40,747 nucleotides of DNA from Clostridium saudiense (GCF_000577815.1 NZ_CBYM010000031.1:1-40747); one strand, 5' to 3'; shown: positions 7,098 through 16,399, counted from the stretch's first letter. Numbers and translations: made by a program. The notes: generated by a model from the sequence alone, not told the origin.

Positions 7098-9548
7098 ATG
7101 AGTAACTACGGAACTGCCATTGATAAAAAGTGGCAAAAAAAGTGGCAAGAAACTGAACTTTACAAATTTAATCCAGATGCAGAGGGTGAAAAACTTTATG
7201 TTTTAGAAATGTTCTCTTATCCATCAGGAAGCCAATTACATGCTGGTCACTGGTTTAACTATGGACCTGTTGATTCATGGGCAAGATTAAAGAAAATGCA
7301 AGGATACAATGTATTCCAACCAATGGGATTTGATGCCTTTGGTTTACCTGCAGAAAACTTTGCAATTAAGACTGGAATTCATCCATGGGATTCTACTGAA
7401 AAGAATATTAAAACTATGGAAGAACAATTAAGAGCTATGGGAGCTATGTTTAACTGGGAAAATGAAGTTATAACTTGTACTCCAGAATATTATAAATGGA
7501 CTCAATGGGTATTCTTACAATTATTAAAGAATGGCTTAGCTTACAGAAAGAAAGCTCCTGTAAACTGGTGTCCATCTTGTAACACAGTTTTAGCTAATGA
7601 GCAAGTTGTTGATGGTGCTTGTGAAAGATGTTCAACTGAAGTTACTAAAAAAGACTTAACTCAATGGTTCTTTAAAATTACAGAATACGCTGATGAGCTA
7701 TTAGAAAAATTAGATACTTTAGATTGGCCTGAAAAAACTGTTGCTATGCAAAAGCACTGGATTGGTAAATCTACAGGTGCTGAAGTTAACTTCAAAGTTA
7801 AAAATTCAGATATTAACTTTAATGTATTCACAACAAGAGTTGATACTTTAAACGGTGTTACATATGTTGTTTTAGCTCCTGAAAATCCATTAGTTGATGA
7901 ATTAACAACAGATGAAAATAAGGCTGCTGTTGAAGAATATAAAGAAGCTGCTAAAAAGCAATCAGATATAGAAAGACAATCTCTTACAAGAGAAAAAACT
8001 GGTGTATTCACTGGTTCATATGCTATAAACCCTATAAATGGTAAGGAAGTTCCAGTTTGGGTTGGAGACTATGTTCTTGCAACTTATGGTACTGGTGCTG
8101 TTATGGCTGTTCCAGCTCATGATGAAAGAGACTATGCTTTTGCTACTAAATTTAACTTACCAATAGATCAAGTTATAACTAGTAAAAAAGGTGAAGAAGT
8201 TGAATTACCATACTGTGAATACGGTGTTTTAGTTAACTCTGGTGAATTTGATGGATTAACTACTGAAGAAGCTAAAGAAGCTATTGTTGAAAAACTAGCT
8301 AAACAAGGTTTAGGCTCTGCTAAGGTTAATTACAGATTAAGAGACTGGTTAGTTTCAAGACAAAGATATTGGGGTGCTCCAATTCCAATAATCTACTGTG
8401 AAGATTGTGGTGCTGTTCCAGTTCCTGAAAAAGATCTTCCAGTTGAATTACCATACAATGTTGAATTTGCTCCAGATGGTAAGTCACCACTTGCTAAGTG
8501 TGAAGAATTCGTTAATACTACTTGTCCTTGTTGTGGTAAACCAGCTAAGAGAGAATGTGATACTTTAGATACATTCGTTTGCTCTTCTTGGTACCAAATG
8601 AGATATGTAGATAATAAAAATGATAAAATCGCATTCGATAAAGAAAAAGTAGATAAGATGCTTCCAGTTGACAAATATGTTGGTGGACCTGAGCATGCTT
8701 GTATGCACTTATTATATGCAAGATTTATAACTAAGGCTTTAAGAGATATGGGTTACTTAAGCTTTGATGAACCATTCAAGAGCTTAACTCACCAAGGACT
8801 TATCTTAGGACCAGATGGATTAAAGATGTCTAAATCTAAAGGAAATACTATATCTCCAGATGATTACATCAAAGAATATGGTGCAGATGTATTTAGAATG
8901 TACTTAATGTTTGGATTTGCTTACACTGAAGGTGGAGCTTGGAGTGATGATGGTATTAAATCTGTTGCTAGATTTGTAGATAGAATTGAAAGATATCTAA
9001 CAATGTGCAGAGAAGCTATTGAAGCTGGTACTAACAATAAAACTACTATGGATAAAGCTGAAAAAGAATTAAACTTCTGGTTAAATAACGCTATTAAAGG
9101 TGTTACTGAAGATGGAGAAAAAATGCAATTCAATACTGCTATTGCTAGAATGATGGAATTCATCAATGCTTTATCTAAATACATGAAAGAAGAAACTAAA
9201 AACTTAGATTTCTTAAAGAATGTATGTGAAAGCTTTATTAAGATTTTAGCTCCATTTGCACCTCACTTTGCTGAAGAGCAATGGTCATTATTAACTGGTA
9301 AATACTCAGTATTCAATGAATCTTGGCCAGCATTTGATGCTAAAGCCCTAGTTAAAGATGAAATTGAAATAGCTATCCAAGTTAATGGTAAAATTAAAGC
9401 TAGAATCAATGTTGCTTCAGATTTAAATGAAGAAGGAATTAAGGCTGCTGCTTTAGCTGACGAAGCTGTTATAGCTGCTACAGAAGGAAAAACTATAGTA
9501 AAAGTTATCGTTATTAAAGGAAGACTTGTAAATATAGTTGTAAAGTAG
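7098..9548 (+). CDS. leuS: Leucyl-tRNA synthetase
   Basis: An 816-residue class I aminoacyl-tRNA synthetase that charges tRNA-Leu with leucine in the cytoplasm. The HIGH box is HAGH (48-51), and the KMSKS loop is at about 576-580 ([13 protein letters not shown]). The CP1 editing domain shows the TTRVDTLNG stretch near residue 245 and [15 protein letters not shown] near 331-345. Zinc-type cysteine pairs (CPSC/CERC and CEDC/CPCC) are present. Length is normal for bacterial LeuRS. The AAAGGAG site sits 11 nt before the ATG. Expression is controlled by the T-box leader upstream, and the gene is transcribed alone with a terminator at 9807-9861. Confidence 0.99.
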   Translation: MSNYGTAIDKKWQKKWQETELYKFNPDAEGEKLYVLEMFSYPSGSQLHAGHWFNYGPVDSWARLKKMQGYNVFQPMGFDAFGLPAENFAIKTGIHPWDSTEKNIKTMEEQLRAMGAMFNWENEVITCTPEYYKWTQWVFLQLLKNGLAYRKKAPVNWCPSCNTVLANEQVVDGACERCSTEVTKKDLTQWFFKITEYADELLEKLDTLDWPEKTVAMQKHWIGKSTGAEVNFKVKNSDINFNVFTTRVDTLNGVTYVVLAPENPLVDELTTDENKAAVEEYKEAAKKQSDIERQSLTREKTGVFTGSYAINPINGKEVPVWVGDYVLATYGTGAVMAVPAHDERDYAFATKFNLPIDQVITSKKGEEVELPYCEYGVLVNSGEFDGLTTEEAKEAIVEKLAKQGLGSAKVNYRLRDWLVSRQRYWGAPIPIIYCEDCGAVPVPEKDLPVELPYNVEFAPDGKSPLAKCEEFVNTTCPCCGKPAKRECDTLDTFVCSSWYQMRYVDNKNDKIAFDKEKVDKMLPVDKYVGGPEHACMHLLYARFITKALRDMGYLSFDEPFKSLTHQGLILGPDGLKMSKSKGNTISPDDYIKEYGADVFRMYLMFGFAYTEGGAWSDDGIKSVARFVDRIERYLTMCREAIEAGTNNKTTMDKAEKELNFWLNNAIKGVTEDGEKMQFNTAIARMMEFINALSKYMKEETKNLDFLKNVCESFIKILAPFAPHFAEEQWSLLTGKYSVFNESWPAFDAKALVKDEIEIAIQVNGKIKARINVASDLNEEGIKAAALADEAVIAATEGKTIVKVIVIKGRLVNIVVK

Positions 9549-9560
9549 TATAAGCTAAGT

Positions 9561-9627
9561 GAGAATCCAAATTTTAATTTGGCTATTCGAACTTACTCCG
9601 CGAGTGAAGCGAGTGGAGTTTCCTTAA
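9561..9627. repeat. Dispersed palindromic repeat, copy B
   Basis: It begins with GAATCCAAATTTTAATTTGG, continues with CTATTCGAACTTACTCC, and ends with GAGTGGAGTTTCCTTA. The ACTCC/GGAGT arms enclose CGAGTGAAGCG. It starts 12 nt after the leuS stop codon. Confidence 0.7.
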
Positions 9628-9630
9628 ATA

Positions 9631-9790
9631 GGAATCCAAATTTTAACTGACACTCTAAATCTTCGATTTAGCTAGTGGAAGTTACCTACTTGGTAATTTG
9701 GTTATTCGAACTTGCCTAAAAGTCGAAATTAAAATTTCGCTTCTTGAAGGTACACTGTGTGTACTCCGCGAATACAGTGAGTGGAGTTTG
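9631..9790. repeat. Dispersed palindromic repeat, copy C (composite)
   Basis: It begins with the same GGAATCCAAATTTTAA as copy B, then has a TAAATC/GATTTA hairpin, repeats AATTTGGTTATTCGAACTTG and closes with GAAGGTACACTGTGTGTACTC and GAGTGGAGTTTG in separate modules. The last 50 nt match copy A. It looks like one element inserted in, or recombined with, another. Confidence 0.65.
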
Positions 9791-9806
9791 TTAATTGAAA
9801 TTAAAT

Positions 9807-9861
9807 AGAGACTATATCAAAATAATTTACACACCCGTAATATTTGATATAGTCTCTTTTA
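9807..9861 (+). terminator. leuS terminator
   Basis: AGAGACTATATCAAA (9807-9821) pairs with TTTGATATAGTCTCT (9843-9857) around a loop of about 20 nt, followed by TTTT. The stem could also work leftward for the VanZ-like gene. Confidence 0.85.
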
Positions 9862-9990
9862 ATTTACTCATATTAACCATAAAAAAATAATAATTTTAAT
9901 ATAAATATATATTAGCTAATATAACAAATCTTATATTTACTTAATTATAGCTATATAATATATAGATTTGATTATCTGAAATCTTTTCTT

Positions 9991-10599
9991 CTAACTAAAA
10001 AACACACTAATAACTGCAATTCCAATATATAAATAAGGCCCATACTTAATAATTGAATCTTTTTTATTATACTCTTCAACCATAGTTTTATTTGAAAGTT
10101 TCTTAAATATAATGCTAAGTATTTTAAATAAAATAAAACCTAAAATAGTTCCTAAAGTATTCATTATTAAATCATCAACATCTGTTGCACGAATAGTGAA
10201 TAATTGTCCAACTTCAATAATAAGTGAAAATATAAAACCTGCAAATACTGTAGGTATAAACTTTCTAAATTTATTCCATAATGTTGGTAGTAAAAATCCA
10301 AATGGCATAAAGAATATTATATTAAGTATTGTTGAAATTTCTATTCCACTGCTGAGTGGTATAAAATTTAATACTGGATCAAATATAGGTACCCCTAACA
10401 TTACTTTTCTTTCCAAATCACTTAAAGTTGGAAACCCAACTATATCTTTTAATGAAATAACAAGATATAAAATTAAAAAATATCCAAATAAGTAATGTTG
10501 CCACTTTATCTTCCCACTGCTCTTTTTATTTAAAATTATATTTATTATTGTTATTAAAACCATCGATACTAATATTGCTAATAAATAACTCTCCATCAT
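9991..10599 (-). CDS. VanZ-like family membrane protein
   Basis: A 202-residue protein with about five membrane helices (near 5-22, 38-52, 88-108, 112-130 and 150-165, plus a C-terminal helix). The VanZ-family pattern is visible: NIIFFMPFGFLLPTLW (92-107), then a helix with IIEVGQLFTIRATDVDDLIMNTLG (128-151), where the conserved E-x-x-Q and D-x-D-D-x-x-x-N positions lie. VanZ itself gives low-level teicoplanin resistance, but most family members have no assigned role, so resistance should not be assumed here. GAGGGG precedes the ATG by 9 nt. It appears monocistronic. Confidence 0.85.
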   Translation of the reverse strand: MMESYLLAILVSMVLITIINIILNKKSSGKIKWQHYLFGYFLILYLVISLKDIVGFPTLSDLERKVMLGVPIFDPVLNFIPLSSGIEISTILNIIFFMPFGFLLPTLWNKFRKFIPTVFAGFIFSLIIEVGQLFTIRATDVDDLIMNTLGTILGFILFKILSIIFKKLSNKTMVEEYNKKDSIIKYGPYLYIGIAVISVFFS

Positions 10600-10847
10600 A
10601 AGGCCAATCCCCTCTTTTGATTATTGTTTTCTACTAGTAATATTATAATCTTAAATACTTAAAAGTAATTTTCAATTTTCTTAAGATATTATTACAAATA
10701 AATTCTAATTAACATTTTTAATAATATTATATCAGATTATTAAATCATTAATACTCGTGCATATACTAATCATCTTTAAATAATTGGAAATACAATTTAA
10801 AATCTGCTAATCTTAAATTATAATATATAAAAACTGGGGGATTAGTA

Positions 10848-11387
10848 ATGAATATTAGAGTCGCAAAACCTGAAGATGCAGAAGAACTTCTTAACATCTA
10901 TAAATACTATGTTGAAAATACAACTATAACCTTTGAATATGATACTCCAAGTGTAGAGGAATTTAAAAATAGAATTAAAAATACTTTAGTTAGATATCCT
11001 TATTTGGTTGCTGAAGATAATAATAAAATTTATGGATATGCTTATGCAAGTGCTTTTAAAGTAAGACCTGCTTATGATTGGACTGTTGAAACATCTATTT
11101 ATGTACAAAATTGTGATTCAAGAAGTGGTATTGGTACTTTGCTTTATAATGAACTTGAGAAATATCTTAAACTTCAAAATATAATAAACCTTAATGCTTG
11201 CATAACTTATCCTAATGAAAAAAGTGAAAACTTCCATAAAAAATTTGGATATAAAACTGTTGCTCATTTTACTAAGTGTGGCTATAAATTTGGTAAATGG
11301 AATGATGTTATTTGGATGGAAAAATTCATTGGAGAACATAGTGCTGTCCCTAATGCTATAATTCCATTTTCAAAAATCTGCCTATAA
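10848..11387 (+). CDS. GNAT acetyltransferase, phosphinothricin acetyltransferase-like
   Basis: A 179-residue GNAT-fold enzyme that would transfer acetyl from acetyl-CoA to an amine. The N-terminus IRVAKPEDAEELLNIYKYYV and the TTITFEYDTPSVEEF segment are typical of the Pat/phosphinothricin-type subgroup. The acetyl-CoA pyrophosphate loop is SRSGIGTLLYNEL (111-123). NACITYPNEKSENFHKKFGY (136-155) holds the conserved Asn-Ser and FH..FGY helix. The substrate is unknown. The GGGGG site lies 8 nt before the ATG. A strong hairpin directly after the stop separates it from the convergent small gene. Confidence 0.9.
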   Translation: MNIRVAKPEDAEELLNIYKYYVENTTITFEYDTPSVEEFKNRIKNTLVRYPYLVAEDNNKIYGYAYASAFKVRPAYDWTVETSIYVQNCDSRSGIGTLLYNELEKYLKLQNIINLNACITYPNEKSENFHKKFGYKTVAHFTKCGYKFGKWNDVIWMEKFIGEHSAVPNAIIPFSKICL

Positions 11388-11390
11388 ATT

Positions 11391-11424
11391 AAAAGCAGCA
11401 AGTACATTACTTACTGCTTTTAAA
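11391..11424. terminator. Bidirectional terminator between convergent genes
   Basis: A 14-bp stem (AAAAGCAGCAAGTA with TACTTACTGCTTTT, one mismatch) and a 3-nt loop have A/T-rich tails on both sides. It serves the acetyltransferase and the leftward 102-residue gene. Confidence 0.8.
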
Positions 11425-11430
11425 ACTATT

Positions 11431-11739
11431 TTATAATTTTCTTAAAATAACTTGTCCATTTGTATTAACATTAGGTAATGACTTTATATATTTCTCTTCC
11501 TCCTGTGGAAAAATTCTTACACTTCCCTCTTCTTCGTTTTCTTCATAACTTTTAACCTTATTATCATCACTTTCAACAATTAAGTTACTTTTATGTTTTT
11601 CTTGAATCAACTTACTATTATTATCTATAGTAACTATATTATCTATAGCTTTAAAATTATTTGATAAAACAACAATTGAACTTAGTATAAAAAACATAAT
11701 CACAACTAAAGCTAAATATTTTCTACTTTTTAAATTCAC
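11431..11739 (-). CDS. Small membrane-anchored or exported protein, unknown function
   Basis: A 102-residue protein I do not recognise. Residues 1-8 are basic (KSRK), residues 9-27 form one hydrophobic helix, and the rest is hydrophilic and acidic (EENEEEG near 70). This suggests a signal anchor with an outside tail. There is no Cys at a lipobox position. Translation starts at GTG with AAGGGG 9 nt upstream. It stands alone, convergent to the acetyltransferase gene. Confidence 0.7.
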   Translation of the reverse strand: MNLKSRKYLALVVIMFFILSSIVVLSNNFKAIDNIVTIDNNSKLIQEKHKSNLIVESDDNKVKSYEENEEEGSVRIFPQEEEKYIKSLPNVNTNGQVILRKL

Positions 11740-12040
11740 TAATAATCACCCCTTTTTATACAAGTTTATTAGCATCACATATTAATTATTACATTACTTT
11801 CATAGTATAATTTAAATAACTATACTGTTTATTTATATAAAAAGCAACTCTTAATATTTACATTTATATCTAATAAACTAAAAAATAATGAGATTAGAAA
11901 TAACTATACTTCTAATCTCATTATTTAATATCTTAATTTAAATTTCTTTCTTAAACTATAAAACCTTGTCTTTGCTTAACCTTGTTTCTTTAACAATTAT
12001 TTTTCTATAATCACTAACATTGATTCTATTTAAAAGTCAA
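11740..12040. other. AT-rich intergenic stretch with one hairpin
   Basis: About 300 nt with no ORF. Apart from the perfect 16-bp hairpin at 11883-11926, I see only AT-rich sequence that must contain the promoter of the 102-residue gene. Confidence 0.6.
11883..11926 (-). terminator. Terminator for the DUF5658-like gene
   Basis: AAATAATGAGATTAGA and TCTAATCTCATTATTT form a perfect 16-bp stem around 12 nt. Read leftward a TTTTAG tail follows. It is about 115 nt downstream of the gene. Confidence 0.7.
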
Positions 12041-12403
12041 TTAACTTACTTTTAAATATATTATCATATTTATTAAATGCATAATATTGATTATAGCATA
12101 TGCTCCTATCAGCACTTTCCCTACAAATATTGATCTCTTCATTTGAGTTAGATTAGATTTTTCACTTCTCCAATACCAATATATTAATACTAAAGCAAAT
12201 ACACCTATTTTCAAAAAATATGGCTCAATTCCATTTATAATTAATTTCATAAATGAATTTGCTTCTCGAAATAAATCAGGTGCTTTCCATAATAAAAATT
12301 TTGTAAAGAATAAATCAGTTAAATTTAATATATATAATGTAATTAAAAAGTTCCCTAACTTTTTTCTACTTTTCCCTCTTATATCAATAACTGCACATTT
12401 CAT
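12041..12403 (-). CDS. Small membrane protein, DUF5658-like
   Basis: A 120-residue protein with three hydrophobic segments (about 17-37, 62-80 and 94-116). The pattern LYILNLTDLFFTKFLL (23-38), EANSFMKLIINGIEPYFLKIGV (47-68) is what I recall for DUF5658 proteins: a first helix with Asn and Asp, then E-A-N-x-x-M and a Lys in the next helix. No function is known for that family. The start is ATG with GGGG 8 nt upstream. It is transcribed alone. Confidence 0.7.
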   Translation of the reverse strand: MKCAVIDIRGKSRKKLGNFLITLYILNLTDLFFTKFLLWKAPDLFREANSFMKLIINGIEPYFLKIGVFALVLIYWYWRSEKSNLTQMKRSIFVGKVLIGAYAIINIMHLINMIIYLKVS

Positions 12404-12500
12404 AACATAAACCCCAACAAAAATATATCTTATATATACATTATTTACATTTATTGGTAATAAGTCAATGCTTTTTAGATTATTTTTAACAAATAATTAT

Positions 12501-12548
12501 AAGAGCATCTAAGCATAATTCAAAATATGAACTATTCCTGATGCTCTT
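12501..12548 (-). terminator. Terminator of the methyltransferase-like gene
   Basis: AAGAGCATC pairs with GATGCTCTT around a 30-nt loop, just past the stop codon of the leftward gene, with a T-rich tail on the minus strand. Confidence 0.65.
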
Positions 12549-12551
12549 AAT

Positions 12552-13298
12552 TTAAATATCATTTAATACTTCTTTGAACTCTTCTAAAACTTGAGAAACT
12601 AAATTTTCATCAAGCTTTTCATAATAAGGTAAAAGATTTGATTCTTGAATTGCTTCAAAAGCTCTTCTACTTGATTCCATCCAATTTTCTGGTATATAAA
12701 CCCATACTATTTCTGTATAACTACAACTTAATAAGAAATGTTCCATTCCAAAGAAACTATATTCTTCGATATTATGAAGTTCATTAAACTTTTTATAATC
12801 TTCAACTATTTGTGAAGTTATTTTATATTCATATATATCAGCATAAAAGAAGTCAAATTCTTTTCTTTCTGCTTCATAAGCATTACAACAGACTATATTA
12901 ATCTTGGGATTTTTAGGAAAATTACTATAATATAAGTCTACAACTTCTTGGCTTATTTCATAAACAGTTATTTCTTCCACCTCAGGCTTTTTAGCCATTT
13001 CTTCAACAGCATACCCAAGTCCAAGTCCAACTACCCCAACTTTTCCTTTTGCCATTTTTATAGCAAAATATGAGGCTTGTATCTCTAATGGCGTCAATCT
13101 CATCCATACATGTTCTGGTGCATGTAACTCTAATATCCTAACATTTAACTCATCTTCTTTAGAGTATAAATATCCCTGGATCGTTCCTTTTAATCCATCA
13201 ATTGATTTTATTTCAAAGTCACCTATTTTGTTATTTTTTATTTTATTATTGTATTCTTGTATTTTATCTAAAACATATTCTCTATCAAAAGGCTTCAA
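12552..13298 (-). CDS. SAM-dependent methyltransferase-fold protein
   Basis: A 248-residue soluble protein with a Rossmann-type class I methyltransferase core. Motif I is KVGVVGLGLGYAVEEMA (about 86-102), followed by the acidic strand end ITVYEISQEVV and, after a further strand INIVCCNAYEAE, the DFFYADIYEY segment. The arrangement resembles spermidine-synthase-like folds, but no substrate motif lets me name a reaction. I place the start at TTG 13298, because the AGAGAGGA site is about 9 nt before it; the upstream TTG at 13307 would touch that site. It is monocistronic between two hairpins. Whether it methylates anything is unproven. Confidence 0.65.
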   Translation of the reverse strand: MKPFDREYVLDKIQEYNNKIKNNKIGDFEIKSIDGLKGTIQGYLYSKEDELNVRILELHAPEHVWMRLTPLEIQASYFAIKMAKGKVGVVGLGLGYAVEEMAKKPEVEEITVYEISQEVVDLYYSNFPKNPKINIVCCNAYEAERKEFDFFYADIYEYKITSQIVEDYKKFNELHNIEEYSFFGMEHFLLSCSYTEIVWVYIPENWMESSRRAFEAIQESNLLPYYEKLDENLVSQVLEEFKEVLNDI

Positions 13299-13501
13299 AA
13301 TTAACAATCCTCTCTTTTTAACAATTCATTTGCTAAATTAATAATTAACTATAATATTAATAGTTAAATTTGGTTATATTAAAATTATTATAATAATAGT
13401 ATCTTCAATACCTTTTATATTATATTGACAATTTATTCAAAATTCAATATGTGATATTTTATTCATTAGGAATATTTTTACATTATGTCCTAAAAAATAT
13501 A

Positions 13502-13529
13502 TTGCTATTTCCGAGTAATATGGTATACT
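13502..13529 (+). promoter_or_regulatory. Promoter of the HesB-like gene
   Basis: TTGCTA (13502-13507), a 16-nt spacer and an extended -10 TGGTATACT (TATACT at 13524-13529). The predicted start near 13536 leaves a leader of about 32 nt and supports the downstream ATG at 13568. Confidence 0.65.
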
Positions 13530-13567
13530 ATAAACATAATTTCAAAAAAATTCGCGAGGTGAACATA

Positions 13568-13900
13568 ATGAGTAAATTTTTAGTAAGTGAAGAAGCATAC
13601 AAGGAATTCAAAGCTTTCCTTGAAGAAAATGAAGTAGAAAACTACAGCATAAGAATAAACTTAGCTGGATTTGGTTGCAGTGGCCCAGCTTTCAATATAA
13701 CTGTTGATGAAGCAAAAGAAGGAGACATTTCTGAAAAGATTAACGACATCACTTTAATTGCTGAAGAAAAATTAGTTGATGAATTTGGTGGATTTAGATT
13801 ACTTTCATCAGAAGAAAACGGTGGTAGAGGATTATCATTAAAGCCTGTTATCGAAGTTGAAGGTGGATGTGGTTCTTGTGGCGGTGGATGTCACCACTAA
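13568..13900 (+). CDS. HesB/IscA-like protein, cysteine form of the clostridial HesB-like selenoprotein family
   Basis: A 110-residue protein of the HesB/IscA-like fold. The first conserved cysteine lies in LAGFGCSGPAFNITVDEA (32-49), and the C-terminus is GGCGSCGGGCHH, a Cys/His-rich tail suited to metal or Fe-S binding. Relatives in clostridia carry selenocysteine, as I recall at one of the conserved Cys sites; here all are ordinary Cys codons. Typical IscA/ErpA proteins have a Cys near residue 35 and a C-x-C pair at the end, so the overall plan fits. An ORF extension upstream to 13451 is rejected: the promoter and a GCGAGGTG site lie within it. Its precise role (Fe-S carrier or redox protein) is inference. 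Confidence 0.85.
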   Translation: MSKFLVSEEAYKEFKAFLEENEVENYSIRINLAGFGCSGPAFNITVDEAKEGDISEKINDITLIAEEKLVDEFGGFRLLSSEENGGRGLSLKPVIEVEGGCGSCGGGCHH

Positions 13901-13910
13901 GATAAAGTAA

Positions 13911-13944
13911 AAGCTAAGCAGCTTAAACTGCTTAGCTTCTTTTA
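13911..13944. terminator. Terminator after the HesB-like gene
   Basis: AAGCTAAGCAG and CTGCTTAGCTT form a perfect 11-bp stem with a 6-nt loop and a CTTTTATT tail. A TTTTAC tail on the other strand would also stop the convergent leftward gene. Confidence 0.9.
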
Positions 13945-13969
13945 TTAAATTTATCATAATAAATATGCT

Positions 13970-14626
13970 CTAATAAACAAATTCATATTCTACATATTTA
14001 TTATTAACTTCTTGCATTCCTTGAAGTATATCTACCCAATAATCTTCCTGTATCATAGTCTTTTCTTTTTTGCTATCAGGTACATTACAATTTTTTGAGT
14101 AGAACTCTGTAAAGTAATTATTTAAATCTGTTGCCATATCCTTTAGCTGTTTAAAATCTGTTAATACTTTTCCTTTTAGCTCTATTACATCAATTTTTTC
14201 TGTCATATCATTTTGGATATATGAATATAGTAATTCTTCAATCTCTGAATATAATTCATTTTTACTTGTGGTGTTTAAAACAATATTTTTTGAATTACTT
14301 CTCTTATTCATAAATATACTATTGTCTGAATTAAGGTAATTACTCCATAAGCTTAACTCGACTTCTGATATCTTACTATAATTTCTATATAAGGTGAATA
14401 AATCAATATTGTTTACACTTCCTGCTGAAACACAGCTATCTAATATTGATAGTATAGATTCATTTCTATATCTTATTTCTTCAATTTTATTATAATTTTG
14501 CTTTCCAAGCTCATATGTATACTTTTTATTTTCTATGGCTTGATAAATGTTCATTGTAAAGCTTATCATTAAAATAAACACAACAATCAAAAAACAATTG
14601 TCTTTGATATTAGTTCTTGATTTCAT
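13970..14626 (-). CDS. Membrane-anchored extracytoplasmic protein, unknown function
   Basis: A 218-residue protein I do not recognise. A short basic start (KSRTNIK) precedes one hydrophobic helix (11-29); the remainder is hydrophilic, charged and largely helical, so it is probably anchored and faces outward. Three Cys occur (near 12, 63 and 180) with no lipobox. The GGGGGTGG site is close to the ATG. It is transcribed alone, convergent to the HesB-like gene. Confidence 0.7.
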   Translation of the reverse strand: MKSRTNIKDNCFLIVVFILMISFTMNIYQAIENKKYTYELGKQNYNKIEEIRYRNESILSILDSCVSAGSVNNIDLFTLYRNYSKISEVELSLWSNYLNSDNSIFMNKRSNSKNIVLNTTSKNELYSEIEELLYSYIQNDMTEKIDVIELKGKVLTDFKQLKDMATDLNNYFTEFYSKNCNVPDSKKEKTMIQEDYWVDILQGMQEVNNKYVEYEFVY

Positions 14627-14805
14627 AAGCCACCCCCATTACCTTAAGTATACCATACAAGGTTACAAGTGGCAAATTACCTTGATAATATCCTATAATT
14701 AAAAAGAATTACTTATAAAGTATTAGTTCTTACATATTTAAATACTACTTTCGTATTAAATTATTATTTTTATTTATTATACTAAAATATTCTTTATAAA
14801 TATAA

Positions 14806-14838
14806 AAATAAAGTCAGCTTTACGCCAACTTTATTTTT
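14806..14838 (-). terminator. Terminator of the (p)ppGpp synthetase gene
   Basis: Read leftward, AAAAATAAAGTTGGC pairs with GCTGACTTTATTTTT around GTAAA, using G-U pairs. The stem overlaps the stop codon. Confidence 0.75.
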
Positions 14839-15631
14839 AATTATCTTTATATCTGATAATATCACGTTTAATAGAGTCAAGTAAGTTATTTAATTCCCAA
14901 ACTTCTCCTTCCTCTATTAACTTATTTAACATTACTTGATATCTACTTGCTTCTCCAGTCTTTCCTAAAGACATTAATGTCATAATATTATTCATTATAT
15001 TTGTAATAATATCAGACTTAACTTCAAATAATCTTTGAGCATCCTTAATTTCATCCTTTATTTCTAGCATTTGCTCATCTAGATTAAAAGCTGAATCTGC
15101 TGCTAATTTAAGTTTATCCTGAATCTCCTTAGGTATATGCTGCTTATATTTATAATTCAATGAATGCTCTATAGTTGCCCAGAAATTCATTGCTAAAGTT
15201 CTTATTTGAAACTCTGCTAATATAGGTTTAGGACCATCTGCCATATATACAGTATACTTAATAATCATATGGTAACTTCTATATCCACTTGGTTTAACAT
15301 TTCTAACATAATCTTTTTCATAAAGTATTTGCATATCTTTTCTAGCTCTAATTAACTCTATAACTGTATCTATATCATCAACAAACTGGCACATAATTCT
15401 TATACCAGCTATGTCCTCCATTTCTTCACCTACTCTATCTAAAGGAATTTCAAATTTATTTGCCTTTTCTAAAAGGCTTGAAACTTCTTTAACTCTTCCA
15501 GTAACAAATTCAATTGGAGAATATTCATTTCTTTTTCTATACTCTTTTCTTATACTCTTAAGTTTAACCTTTAGCTCATCTACTGCCTGTTCATAAGGCA
15601 TAAGGAAACTTTTCCAGTTTTGCATCGCCAT
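14837..15631 (-). CDS. Small alarmone synthetase, RelA/SpoT synthetase-domain protein
   Basis: A 264-residue (p)ppGpp synthetase that would transfer pyrophosphate from ATP to GTP or GDP. It has only the synthetase domain: no HD hydrolase, TGS or ACT region. Key stretches are EFVTGRVKEVSSLLEKA, DIAGIRIMCQFVDDID (about 69-84), the GTP-site segment KPSGYRSYHMIIKY, and FQIRTLAMNFWATIEHSLNY, with the catalytic Glu-x-Gln-x-Arg type loop. This is the RelQ/YjbM type, somewhat longer than the roughly 210-residue Bacillus protein owing to a C-terminal helical part. I chose ATG 15631: AAGGG lies 8 nt before it, whereas upstream GTG and ATG codons overlap the site. Confidence 0.92.
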   Translation of the reverse strand: MAMQNWKSFLMPYEQAVDELKVKLKSIRKEYRKRNEYSPIEFVTGRVKEVSSLLEKANKFEIPLDRVGEEMEDIAGIRIMCQFVDDIDTVIELIRARKDMQILYEKDYVRNVKPSGYRSYHMIIKYTVYMADGPKPILAEFQIRTLAMNFWATIEHSLNYKYKQHIPKEIQDKLKLAADSAFNLDEQMLEIKDEIKDAQRLFEVKSDIITNIMNNIMTLMSLGKTGEASRYQVMLNKLIEEGEVWELNNLLDSIKRDIIRYKDN

Positions 15632-15709
15632 ACACATCACCCTTAATTTTTATACAAATACATTATATCAAAAACACTTAAAACTGTAACCAAAAATTAC
15701 AAATTCATA

Positions 15710-16399
15710 TTAATCTAAAACTTTAATTGGATCAAAATCTATAAAATCACATGATGTCATTATATATTCAATTCCATTTATTACTCCCTCTATTGCCTTA
15801 ACATTAGATGGTCCATGTAAATGTCCATATATAACTTTTTCAACATTGTACTCTTTAAATATTTTCATTAGTTCAGATTCCTTATTTTCTTCACCAAAAG
15901 GAGGATAATGAATCATAACTATAAATTTATCAAATCCTTGTTTCTTTGCTTCATCTAATGACAGTCGTAATCTAATTTGTTCCCTTGCATATATTTTTGC
16001 ATCTTTAGAATTAAACTTATCACTACTTGGATCAAGCCATCCTCTTGTACCACAGATAGCATAATCATTATATGTATAAAAGTTATTTTGTAAGAACTTA
16101 GTATTATCATACATTGCATTTAACTTCGAAATACTATTCCACCAATAATCATGATTTCCTTTGCTTATAATCTTTTTACCTGGAAGAGAATTTACCCAAT
16201 CTAAATCCATCTTACTATCTTCATGCTTCATAGACCAAGAAATATCTCCAGCAATTAGTACAGTATCTTCTTCTGTTATTTTATTTTCCCAATTTTTCTT
16301 TATCTTCTCATCGTGATTAACCCAATGACCACCAAATATGTCCATAGGTTTATCTGTACTTAATGCAAGATGTAAATCAGAAATAGCATATAGTGCCAT
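15710..16399 (-). CDS. Calcineurin-like metallophosphoesterase
   Basis: A 229-residue phosphoesterase with the complete dimetal signature: SDLHL near the start (Asp7, His9), AGDISWS (GDxxW form) around residue 49, GNHDYWW around 81-87, and later HYPPF and the GHLHG motif (about 189-193). These ligands bind two metal ions. The enzyme could act on nucleotides, phosphoproteins or other esters; substrate is not evident. The ATG at 16399 is preferred over 16405, since AAGGGGG lies 6 nt before it. It has a TATAAT-like element upstream (near 16437) and no partner gene in an operon. Confidence 0.92.
   Translation of the reverse strand: MALYAISDLHLALSTDKPMDIFGGHWVNHDEKIKKNWENKITEEDTVLIAGDISWSMKHEDSKMDLDWVNSLPGKKIISKGNHDYWWNSISKLNAMYDNTKFLQNNFYTYNDYAICGTRGWLDPSSDKFNSKDAKIYAREQIRLRLSLDEAKKQGFDKFIVMIHYPPFGEENKESELMKIFKEYNVEKVIYGHLHGPSNVKAIEGVINGIEYIMTSCDFIDFDPIKVLD

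Larger units (their letters stand above)
9549..9990. other. Intergenic region filled by dispersed repeats and a terminator
   Basis: This 442-nt gap between leuS and the VanZ-like gene contains repeat copies B and C back to back and the leuS terminator. The segment 9862-9990 is plain AT-rich sequence with no visible feature. Confidence 0.7.

Noticed and set aside
9991..10599. Glycopeptide resistance gene
   Set aside because: VanZ-like proteins are widespread without resistance, and no vanHAX-type genes accompany it.
13451..13567. N-terminal extension of the HesB-like ORF by 39 residues
   Set aside because: The extension is hydrophobic and unlike the family, and it contains the promoter and ribosome binding site used for the ATG at 13568.
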